From positions 142,161 through 158,998 of the forward strand of contig CAMPET010000092.1 in assembly GCA_946803715.1 (NCBI GenBank): a stretch of DNA of 16,838 bases. The letters are read 5' to 3'. Of the stretch, positions 1-9,500 are shown in pieces (position 1 is the first letter of the stretch; every line of letters starts with the position of its first letter). Made by a program: the position numbers and the translations under genes. The notes under the pieces are model-generated. The model searched no databases. It was not told where the DNA came from and was given only the letters and a program-made list of their open reading frames with translations. The stretch is from Beroe ovata. Taxonomy: Eukaryota; Ctenophora; Nuda; Beroida; Beroidae.

Positions 1-53
1 ACACACACACACACACACACTCAAACACACACTCAAACACACACACACACAAA
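1..53. repeat. CA microsatellite at window edge
   Basis: (CA)n interrupted twice by TCAAA. It sits exactly at the window start, consistent with a contig end in a repeat. Confidence 0.9.
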
Positions 54-197
54 CCATCTGGGGGAAAACCCATCGACTATTATAGTTCGGCCCATGACCG
101 GTTCTTGGAAATAGTCCAGGAGCTTGTTCGCCATTAGAGAACAAGAGGGAGAGAGCCAGGATAGACGTACACCCAAGATCGAGAAGAAAATATTATA

Positions 198-207
198 GTC
201 ACGTGAC
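198..207. promoter_or_regulatory. GTCACGTGAC palindromic E-box
   Basis: Exact 10-base palindrome with a CACGTG core, the form known as the CLEAR element bound by TFEB/MITF-type bHLH-zip factors in animals. No adjacent gene is visible, so function is unproven. Confidence 0.4.
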
Positions 208-680
208 AGTGTGTAATGAACTAAACAGGAATCAGTTCCTCGCTCAATAATCACTGCCATCACACACACATACACTGAATATAAAATATAGAGAACCAGT
301 CGTCATACAAATTCTTTAGAAGCTTAGAAGTTATGCTAATTGTTGAAGAGGGCGCAGATTTCCCTTGGTCAACACCTAATATTCTAATATTGCGATATGA
401 AGCCCACTGGATTCGTTACACCTCATTGCTACAGGCAGTAATTACTCCATGATTCACAATAATTATCCTGTATTAATCATGGTAATACGTCACCAGAACT
501 GGATCGAATAATATCAGCCAATCAGAAACACCCAAATCCAACTCCTCGAATCACTCAAATTCACCGTCATGTCAACACCATGCTCAAATCAGGATAGTTA
601 ATTCTGTCACGATTATTACACAGGTTTCCCCTCCCCCGGCAATAGTCATGGTACAGCCCTCACTAGAGAAAGAGAGCCAT

Positions 681-707
681 GTCACGTGACCCCTTGTTAT
701 GACGTCA
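681..707. promoter_or_regulatory. GTCACGTGAC E-box paired with a full CRE
   Basis: An exact GTCACGTGAC (681-690) is followed nine bases later by an exact TGACGTCA (700-707), the palindromic CREB/ATF site. The pairing of two perfect palindromes makes this the best enhancer or promoter candidate in the 5' half, though no transcript is evident. Confidence 0.45.
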
Positions 708-1867
708 CAAAGGTTACATGATACGTTCATTTCTTGATATCATTCTCCTAGCGGCAGTAGAAACGATGAGAAACTATCAATATTAATCTAAATGATACTC
801 TGAAGTGTGTAGGCTTCCTAGTATGGCAGTATGACTGTGAAGATCAACTTGTTCAGTATTGATAATAAGGTTGCTGTTGGAAATTCCTCATTTGAGGCAT
901 CAATCACAGTCTCCTACCGCCACATGATTCACGATGCAGCCTATATAGAGCTATAGAGCTAAAGGTACGGTTTGCATGCCGAAAAGGTGGACAGTCTTTG
1001 ATAATAACCAGGAAACCTATGATCTCGGCAACCAGTCCGATAAGAAGAGCGATGATCTTGATGGGCCTCCTTCATTCGGATTCATTTCATGCGTCCCAGC
1101 TGTCTTCTCAGCGACAATTCAAATACGATAATCTCCACAATAAATCACTGTAATTTAATCCCATTATTACCCGGAGCCCCCTGTGAGGTGAGTAGTGAAC
1201 GTGTAGTCAGTAGTATAGACTGAGCTCACTGATCATATTGAGAGTGAGATGGGTGACTCACCACACTCAATCGTACCAGTGGGGAGAGGGGGTTAACCTG
1301 ACTCCCCCTTGTGAGCCCATAGGACTCCACTGGGTGTAGCTAGTCACCACCCTAATATGAGAGGAGGCCCCACATTCACTATGACCGGAGTGTTCCCCCT
1401 CTCTCTGATCGGTCATTACTGCCCAGATCCATGTCCCGTGAAATAATATTGGGAATCCGATAACATAATGATATGCCACAATCAATATTTTCTGTAAGGG
1501 GTGATGTTGGAAGCGGGATTTCCATAGAACCATGTCAAATGAAATTTGGAACCGTTTAAATTTCTGATAAAAGTCACCGGGGCACATAACTTCATCGAAT
1601 CTAATGTCAGTATTTTAAACCAGAATCACATCTCTTGGTATCTCTCTCACTGTAATTTTAACAAGTGTGTGACTGTGTGTGTCATATTGAAGTCAGTGAT
1701 GCAGCTGCCGATTTACTACCAGCGATTTTATCTGCGTACAGTGTCGTTTATACCTCATGTTTTAAAAACCTTTATCACTACGATCAAGGGTGAAATTGTA
1801 CATTGTGACTTCTTATCGTGTGTACGTGTGTACATGAGTTGAGGGCAAGTGTTTTTCACCAAGTGTA

Positions 1868-1905
1868 TGACACGTGACGTGACAGTTTATTGGTCATGTG
1901 ACCCC
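1868..1905. promoter_or_regulatory. CACGTG/TGACGTGAC cluster
   Basis: TGACACGTGACGTGACAG holds a CACGTG E-box overlapping a TGACGT half-site. It is followed at 1892 by GGTCATGTGACC, a near-palindromic E-box variant. Confidence 0.35.
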
Positions 1906-2091
1906 AGTGAATGTACGTGTCATACAACACATATGTACCTACATACTGACGTGTGGCAGTGGGGACAGTTTACCCCCTTCTCGGTGATTATGCTGTACAT
2001 TAATTATCGGGGAAGATAAGGTGCTCTGATGAAACCTGTTAGTTTTCCGCGGCATCCCTCCTGTGTATACTATGATGTGAATTGTTAGGGT

Positions 2092-2168
2092 GCACACACA
2101 CACACACACACAGACACACAGACACACACACAGACACACACAGACACAGACACACAGAAACACACACA
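2092..2168. repeat. CA/CAGACA microsatellite
   Basis: Compound repeat of CACA and GACA units. It forms the left edge of the first copy of the duplicated block. Confidence 0.9.
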
Positions 2169-2170
2169 TT

Positions 2171-2621
2171 TTTCTTGGTATCCTGTCTTCCCTACTTGTA
2201 TCGATCATTGGCATCGAGTTCATCATATCCAATAGGCTTCAATTTCATGCTATATCAACAAGCCTAGAAATAGACCATGTATTTGTGTGCGTGTGTATCC
2301 ACAAACATGGATTTATAAGAAATTTACACTCCCCTGGGTACTTGTGTAGAATCACATGAATTACAGANCACACACACACACACACACACACACAAATACA
2401 GACACACACATAAATTTCTTGGTACCCTTTTCACCCTACTTGTATCGATCATTGGCATCGAGTTCATCATATCCAATAGGCTGCAATTTCATGCTATATC
2501 AACAAGCCTAGAAATAACCCATGTATGTGTGTGTGTGTGTGTGCGTGTGTATCCACAAACATGGATTTATATGAAATTTACACTGCCCTGGGTACTTGTG
2601 TAGAATCACATGAATTACAGA
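2171..2621. repeat. Direct duplication around a single N
   Basis: Copy 1 (2171-2367) and copy 2 (2415-2621) share nearly identical sequence from TTTCTTGGTA to GAATTACAGA. They differ by scattered substitutions and a longer GT run in copy 2. The N at 2368 lies exactly where copy 1 ends, and a fresh CA repeat (2369-2410) precedes copy 2. The arrangement fits two overlapping contig ends or alleles placed side by side rather than a biological duplication. Confidence 0.85.
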
Positions 2622-2832
2622 CTGTCAAGGTTTTTATGACGATACCAGGACAGACCCTGGGTGGTACACTGGGTGGTACCAGGAAGTGGTTGACTGGTAT
2701 TATAGAGCGGGTGCAAGGAGGCGTCTCATTTCCATAACAATACCGCCGTGGTTTTCACACCTCACTGAAACACAGCCCTCTCTCCTCACTGCACCCCGTA
2801 TATTGAAACACGCTTCCCGCATGGATTACACT

Positions 2833-2869
2833 GTCACGTGATCGGTCTGCGGTGTGGGTCACGTGACCC
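2833..2869. promoter_or_regulatory. Tandem CACGTG palindromes
   Basis: GTCACGTGAT (2833-2842) is followed by the 14-base perfect palindrome GGGTCACGTGACCC (2856-2869), with centres 25 bases apart. Same motif as at 198 and 681. Confidence 0.42.
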
Positions 2870-3005
2870 AGTGTGAAGCCGTATGATAGGCTGGTACAGG
2901 GTAACACCAGCCTGGAGTAGGGAGGGGGAGAAATACCGCCTCTCACCCACTTCTCCTCTCAGAGTGGAAGGAGACAACCTCTGAAACCCTGTTAAACAAC
3001 CTCGG

Positions 3006-3014
3006 GTGTGTGTT

Positions 3015-3045
<31 letters not shown>

Positions 3046-3070
3046 TTGTGTGTGTGTATGTGTGTGTGTG
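3006..3070. repeat. GT microsatellite
   Basis: (GT)n with TTTG and TATG interruptions, 65 bases long. Confidence 0.92.
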
Positions 3071-3532
3071 CTCTTAGACTATGAGTGAACCAGTAACAGC
3101 TCTACAAGTTCATAACATCATGTTACATTTTGTTACCACAGAAAACTGATTATTGAGTGGGATATGTCACCAAAATTATTTAACAACCTGGTTTTAAACC
3201 CTCAAAATCACACTTTTAAGAAACGTATAATCGAGCGCTTCACTAATTTTAACCCAAAAAACAAATTATTTGATCCAATTACTGCAGTCGGGTGTCAAGG
3301 GTATTAATTATTCTCCGGGCGGTTTCAATAAACACTTCCCAATAAATACTGATAAGATTATTGGAGTTTCCATAGTAAATACTGTCAAGCCCCCGGAGTT
3401 ATTTGACCGTGGACAGTGCATATAACATAACACTCCTGTTCCAATACGTGTGAATTGTGCTACAAGATGTGAAAACCAAGCTGAACCCCGTCTCTCCACC
3501 TTTATTGAATAGGTAACAAGTGGCCGACCCCA

Positions 3533-3549
3533 CTCTCTCTCTCTCTCTC
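3533..3549. repeat. CT microsatellite
   Basis: Short (CT)n run in otherwise non-repetitive sequence. Confidence 0.85.
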
Positions 3550-4110
3550 GGACGATTCTGGGACACACTACCAAGTTTATAATTGCCCGTGATCCATTAT
3601 GCGTGATAATCGTGCCATTAAACCCATTGTTCAGGTTCAAGCCACCATTAACTCTGAATTCCCCCTGAATTAGGTATGGATTATTCATCATCTGCTTTCT
3701 GGAGCTCTTCCACGACAAATTTGAATAGTAATAGAGTACGTAGCTTGAGCTTATTGACCCTCTCTCTGAGACACTGAGACATGGTTTATTTACCACAACT
3801 ATGAATTAGAGAGTAGAGCGTACAATTCAATATAGATTCGGATTACAGAGGCATTCCTTGGTGAAGGATATAAATGGTTATTTTGCTGCCTTCGCGCGCA
3901 GTTACAACATATATTCTAAACCTGTTTCTGACCTTCATGGATGTTAAACAGAACGATAATAGTGCAGTTAGAGATCTTCATTTAGATCTGTTACAAGAAG
4001 GAGGCTTGGTATCGACTGTTCACCATATTCTGTAGATTGTAAACATAGTGGTTTATGTGGTGATACCTTGTACCAGTCGCAGTCTTTTCGTACATTCTAT
4101 AACGAGATTC

Positions 4111-4206
4111 CACTGACGCACCATGACCACTGACACATCCTGACCACAAACACACTATTACCGGTAACACACCCTGTCCACTGACACACCCTGACCAGTG
4201 ACGCAC
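4111..4206 (+). repeat. Degenerate CACTGACACACCCTGAC repeats
   Basis: Several imperfect copies of a CACTGAC(A/G)CACCCTGAC-like unit, some with CCATG in place of CCCTG. The decayed minisatellite gives spurious reading frames on the - strand. Confidence 0.6.
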
Positions 4207-4270
4207 CATGGCCCTGGTGTTTCACGTTGACCAATTGCGTAATGCGTACCATATTGACGAGTCACTTTAT

Positions 4271-4322
4271 CAGTGACGTATCACAGTGACGTGTCAACCG
4301 TCAATCAATCAGTGACGTAATA
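4271..4322 (+). promoter_or_regulatory. 13-base repeats carrying CRE half-sites
   Basis: Four 13-base units: three begin CAGTGACGT (4271, 4284, 4310), and the third unit in order (4297) is decayed. Each intact unit has a TGACGT CREB/ATF half-site. It could be a small regulatory array or a simple tandem repeat. Confidence 0.4.
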
Positions 4323-4681
4323 TTTTCACAGTCTTATCATCATCTTCATATTGTAACTGTGGTATTTCCTACTTTTCACGTCACCCACGGGTGCGAGATG
4401 ATTCGCTGATATCCGCCCCTTAATTGGGAAGATCCTATCTTGTAAGATTTCACTCAGGAAGAAGTAGTGATATCATCAATTACACGTCATGATGGTGTAC
4501 TTCCACGGTTTCTGTTGTAACAGCGATTATGATTTCCTAAAATGGCGATGATAGAATCTAGAGAAAAATGTGTGTTTTTCACCGGCTGCGACCTTATCAG
4601 AACTCAATCAGCGGCTGATTGATCCTTGAGCAGGAAGAACTCTAATAGTGTAGATACACTGATAAGAGAAACACACATCAT

Positions 4682-4797
4682 ATACCTCCCTGCATCACTG
4701 ATGATTGGTGATACCTCCCTGCATCACTGATGATTGGTGGTACCTCCCTGCATCACTGATGATTGGTGGTACCTCCCTGCATCACTGATGATTGGTG
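4682..4797 (+). repeat. 29-base minisatellite, four copies
   Basis: Four back-to-back 29-base units starting at 4682, 4711, 4740 and 4769. They are identical apart from the first base (A, A, G, G). Near-perfect identity indicates recent expansion. Confidence 0.97.
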
Positions 4798-5840
4798 GTG
4801 GTTGTTGATACATAGAATACATAGTGAGATTAGTTCACCACTATTTCACTCAACTATTGGATTGGGTTAACCGGAGCATGCTCTACTTCATGCTACGAAA
4901 TGGTCGGATACCTGCACGGGATATATGTTTTACATCGTGGATCATTATGAACAGGGAAAATGGATGTAGAGCTGCTGTTGTCGATCCTTGTATCTAGATA
5001 CCCTGGATACGAAATTCTGAGGAAATTGCCATGACAACTCAAGAGGTGATGGGATGGTGACCTCGACATTTTCACCACGTATTATATTTTGTGAATCATA
5101 CATACCACTGGACACTGGGTATCTCCAGGGGGAAGAGAGAGGGGTTTAACAACCTTTGTCTGGGATTTACATCTTTTTGTAACACTTGGGTATTGCTACA
5201 CAACGACAGAAGTATGGTATCTCACATCTTTTTCTCGAAACACCCCACCCCTAGGAATAAAGGAACAAAATTCCGGGGATTTTTCTATTCTTGGTGCTTC
5301 CTACATCCTAGTATGTTGCGGTGTGTCACATACCTAGTTCATAGATCATCAATAGGGTTGGTATATGAGGCGGTAATGAAAACTACAGGGTAGTATAACC
5401 CCAATCTTTTACACGCTTGGTGATTGGTACGGAAAGCAACCCAAACACTCCAAGTTGACCCCTGATCGATTCCATGAATCATTGTTTTCCTCATGGTCCA
5501 AATAGCAGTAAACAATTTGGATGATCTGTATAGCCAGTTCAGTGTTCACTGTCACACTATTATACCAACCCTTCATACCTTCTGAGGGAGTTTAACTGCT
5601 CCTTCATAAACACTATCTACAGTGTACGAGAGGGTGTTTAACTGTAGTAGTTTCCTCGAAAAACTGTCATCTCTTCTCCATCTCTCGTCCTTTATGATAC
5701 CTAGTGCGTGTTTTAACTGAAAACACACACGTACACCCGCACACACATACGGCAGTGAAAAGAACAGTTTTTACAGTTCCCACGTCATCTATGACTACTG
5801 TTCGACAACAACCACATGACGTTCTCTCTTAGTGGGTGTG

Positions 5841-5854
5841 GTGCACGCGTGCAC
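5841..5854. repeat. Perfect 14-base palindrome
   Basis: GTGCACGCGTGCAC is self-complementary, with a CpG-containing core, in the gene-free stretch before the receptor gene. Confidence 0.6.
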
Positions 5855-6190
5855 ACGAAACCATAGTGTTTGTGCGGGATGGGGTGGTGTGTGTTTGTAA
5901 CCACTCACTCATCGGTCGTCGAGACAGGAACACATAGCTCAGCGAGAATCCGGATTCAGATTATAGAATTTATTAAAACTTTCTGGTAGTTATTAAAGAA
6001 TAGTATATGACACGTTGACAGTCGACAAAATGACAGTGAACTTATAAGTTTTGCTTTAGTTAATTCTCTAGGAATCTTATCACTATATGGTGTTATCACG
6101 GCACCACTATGGCTGTGAAACGCCCTAATCGCGTTTCTATTATACTCTGTAATCTCGAACCGAAACCACCAGAATTAACCCCCACAAAAG

Positions 6191-6198
6191 TATAAATA
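6191..6198 (+). promoter_or_regulatory. TATA-like box upstream of Ig exon
   Basis: TATAAATA lies about 100 bases before the first in-frame Met (6294). A start near 6220 would give a transcript opening in the Ig1 exon, without a signal peptide. It may be an internal or chance TATA. The following 6200-6220 forms a small inverted repeat (CTTCGAG and CTCGAAG), enclosed by CCCACA and TGTGGG. Confidence 0.3.
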
Positions 6199-6276
6199 GA
6201 ACTTCGAGGGAAGCTCGAAGTGTGGGCACACAGACGAATCCGTACCTACGATAGATCTAGGCAACCATATTTTCAG

Positions 6277-6561
6277 ATATTGAAGAGTTTTCCATGTCCA
6301 TCGCCCGACGATTGGAGACGGATGAAGGGCGGCGGGTGTTCATAACGTGTCCGAAACCGAATGGAGCCCCTGAACCGACCCTGTACTTCACACATAACGG
6401 TTCCCGGGTAGTAACTGAGAATAACCCGCGTCTCACGGTCATCTCTTCTGATGCTCTGCAAATTGACAATGTGCAGCAGAGTGACAGCGGCAAGTACTGG
6501 TGTACCGCTGCCAACGCTCATGGCGCTGTCACGTCGCCTGTCACGACAGTCGTAGTTACGA
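6277..6561 (+). CDS. RTK exon a: Ig domain 1
   Basis: The exon runs from a ttttcag acceptor to a GTGAGT donor (6562). It is phase 1 at both ends, the classic arrangement for a shuffled Ig exon. It holds one I-set-like Ig domain: first Cys in VFITC (C19 counting from Met 6294), second Cys in DSGKYWC (C70), and a GAPEP turn. N35-G-S is a possible N-glycosylation site. The two leading bases finish a codon begun in an unseen upstream exon. If 6294 were the true start, the receptor would lack a signal peptide. Confidence 0.85.
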
Positions 6562-9500
6562 GTGAGTCTACCGCCGCGGTGGCATGTGAATATGGCATTG
6601 TGGCATTGCTGAGTAAATGTGGCATCGCTGAGTAAATGTGGCATCGCCAGATATTTATGTGTGTGGCATCATCGATTGAGCCAACATCGCTGATCTATCT
6701 TTTCAAGCCAAGGAGCAAGGCAGCATCGCTGATTGGTATCTATGCGGCATTGCTGTGCCGTGTGAAATGTGCCAATGAATGTGTCCCAATTGTTATGTCC
6801 AATAGTCCAAGCTAGCATTAAAAAGAGACCTTCTCGCTAAAGCTGGACAATTGGGAAATTCTTTATATTAATTGTACTGATTTGACATCATAAATAGCAT
6901 CGAGCACACGACTGATTGTGTGCGGTACCTATGATAGACTCATTCAATCTTTGTTTCTAACAATGTACCGCTGTGCTGTAAAAAGCTGGAATGCGCCAAC
7001 ATCTTATGGGACATGGGTCAGTGTGACACCACAAGCCGGTGTTATGCTAATGACTCCTCTCGAGGCGGTGTCAAGGATAAATCCTACTACGCTGCAATCT
7101 GCAAATCCTCTTTCCATACTCTCTAAATGTGGAAACACCTCGCGGCTAATCCGCTAAAAATTGTCTGATTATTCATTACAACTTGATTGTAATTGTGCTA
7201 TTCAGCATTTGCTTCATCACTCACAGTTCAAATCATTCTTCTACTGATCATTCACAGTTCATCGTCTAGGTACTCCAATTAGCAAGGATTTTGAACCACA
7301 GAACACATTCAATAAGGTACCGATTAGCGATTTCCTAAGCTAAAGGACCTCCGTTTTTTCTTCAGGTCACATTTCCCCGTATGACACTTATTGCTACGAA
7401 TACCGTAACAAATTTTCACCTATTTGCCGTGACACTCTATAATAGGGAACCCAACTCGTCAACTTGAATATTATTCAATGTTTACACATTTTGTAGTCAT
7501 CACTTCTCACGAAATGACTTCAACACATATTTGAAATACTACATTGATATAGTTTGTTTCACTGTCTGCTTTTCACAAAGAGAAGTGAACACTTCACTGT
7601 CTACATATAGCTACTATATCGGTTCCTGTGTCTACTTCACTTCACGTCCCACTTTCTCAGAGTACCGAAATATTGATGTAGTGTGTATCACACTGTTCAT
7701 TATCAGTACACGCTTATTTACAGTGTGATTCTACCCGCCAATAGCAGAAGTAAGTGCAGTGATATCAATTCTGATAAGGATTATCACATGAACTATGCTA
7801 ATTAGATTTAATTGAATGATTAGTAGACACACACGCGCAATGCAATATTTGGACCGAAGCCAAGGAAGTGTGGAATACCATTTTGGTTGTCATGATTGTG
7901 TTTCGACACATATTCCCTGTTTGAAACATCAAGAATTGTGCGTGTCTGATTGTGCAGAACCGGCTCAGAAACAGCTTATGAATAGTTTGAATTTATATGT
8001 GGGCTTTTAGGGGATATTACTCATACTACTACAGTTTACACACCATTTCACTTACTGTGTGTATGTATAACGGTAAAATTTCATCGTCACACATCTAACT
8101 TGATTCCTTCCATGTCTTTGATTGACAAAGCATTTACTCTTTATGGAGCTAATAGTAACAATGCTGTAGCCTAAGCCTAAGCCTATCGGTTCATTGGGAG
8201 AAGCGGTAGTTCCCAACTTTCTCTCTCACTTTAGCGCTATCACTACCGAAAAGCGGGCTTTTTGTACCGCTTTGACAAGCCGATGATTCCGTGTACCAAG
8301 CATTTCGACACAAAGTGCTATGAACACGTAGTATTACTAACTAAACATCTTTCAGCCGCACTTGGTAACCTATCTATCACGGAAAAGCCGGGGAACCAGT
8401 CAGCAGTCGCTGGTGACTCTGTGACGCTTGTCTGCAAGTTTAACAGGAAACCCAAGACATCGGGATGGTGAGTTATGGTTTTGAAATCAGTTTCTTATTG
8501 ACTGGGAAGAGGAAGAAATTGGAGCTATTCTAGTGCCTCAAATATTTTGGTACAATAATTTGTGCTTTCGAGCGCGCAGTTTGGTGTTTTGCGAAACGCG
8601 CAGTATTTCATTTCTGCAATGTCAGCGTTTACCGTGATATAAACTAAGCCGCGCACAGTTCGCGCGCGTTAGTGATTTTAGTGTTAAATGTTTTAAATTT
8701 TCAGAAATTGACAGCATTCCGACTTCAGGCAATTTCGAACTTTGGATAACAGACAAGGATCGATGAACGAACAGGAGAAATTGAGAGTCGGAAAATGGAT
8801 CCAACTTCCCTCGGGTGACTTGGTCATAGAGAATTTGGATAGGAATGATAGCGGAAAGTATTCGTGTTATGGTAGAGACGACGACGACGACGATTATGCG
8901 CATGCATTCATCACTGTGAACTGTGAGTATTCAACTATGGGTAAACTCTTTGCCAACTTATCGTCAAGAGCTCCTACTACCTTATGTTTCAATTCTCATC
9001 CTATCCCCAACTTTAGCCCCATTTCCCGCCCCCAGATTTTGACACGACTGAAGCCACCGGACCAAGCGATATGAAGATAGTGGTGGGGAGTAAGGCTGTG
9101 GTTAGGTGTACTCTGCCTGCCAGTTACCCACCTGCTGAAGAAGTGATGCTACGTAGCACTCTCGCTACTGGCTCGATACCGATTGAGGAATCGGACCGAT
9201 ACAAGGTAAATGGAATTGTTGATGAATGAATTACTTATGTTCCTAATTATTGACAAGTATCCAGTGCATGAACACGATGTGATGCCCGTGAAATGTGCTA
9301 ATTTTGTGACAGATGTCTTATCATCACATACGATGTCGTGGGAAAATGTGTTGGGTCGTTAAATTACGAAAGTTAAACACCATAAATGTTATGCGCTTCT
9401 GAAATTCACTTCGGCATGGATTCTACTAAAACTTAGCTTTATCAGAGAAATAATATCCATTCAATCGGAAATCACCCTCCATCAGTTTCAAAGGACCGGT

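Larger units (their letters stand above)
54..2091. other. No gene recognised
   Basis: Short open frames on both strands have unremarkable composition and no splice-phase support. The stretch holds E-box and CRE palindromes (198, 681, 700, 1871) and a complex of GTGAG/CTCAC inverted fragments at about 1190-1270. Confidence 0.6.
2622..6190. other. No gene recognised; repeats and CRE/E-box motifs
   Basis: Apart from the listed repeats and motif clusters I see no coding exon, signal-peptide exon or RNA gene. The leader exon of the receptor was sought here by looking for a Met, a hydrophobic run and a phase 1 GT donor, without success. A 19-base inverted repeat TCAATCAGC-G-GCTGATTGA lies at 4604-4622. 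Confidence 0.55.

Noticed and set aside
1267-1587. 106-residue open frame on the - strand
   Set aside because: No domain, no splice support and no similarity I recognise; the overlapping + frame is equally open.
1939-2359. His/Thr- and Cys/Val-rich open frames in the CA repeats
   Set aside because: They are direct translations of the microsatellite on either strand, with no independent coding sign.
3308-3796. 162-residue open frame on the - strand
   Set aside because: The frame includes an RERERE run from the CT microsatellite, lacks recognisable domains or splice context, and looks like chance openness.
7816-8010. Cysteine-rich frame in intron 1 (CHDCVSTHIPC and following)
   Set aside because: Could suggest a small Cys-rich domain, but no phase 1 acceptor/donor pair brackets it and the composition is otherwise intron-like.
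8170-8185. CCTAAG repeats resembling an interstitial telomere motif (TTAGGC)
   Set aside because: Only two and a half units inside an intron; too short to mean a telomeric origin.
8701-8715. Alternative acceptors before RTK exon c (after ttttcag and gacag)
   Set aside because: The first makes TGA at the junction and another stop in frame, the second is out of phase; only the AG at 8727-8728 restores TGG.
9449-9485. Earlier acceptor for RTK exon e (ctttatcag)
   Set aside because: Exon d ends in phase 0, and entry here would need phase 2 to keep the Ig frame; phase 0 from this site meets a TGA.
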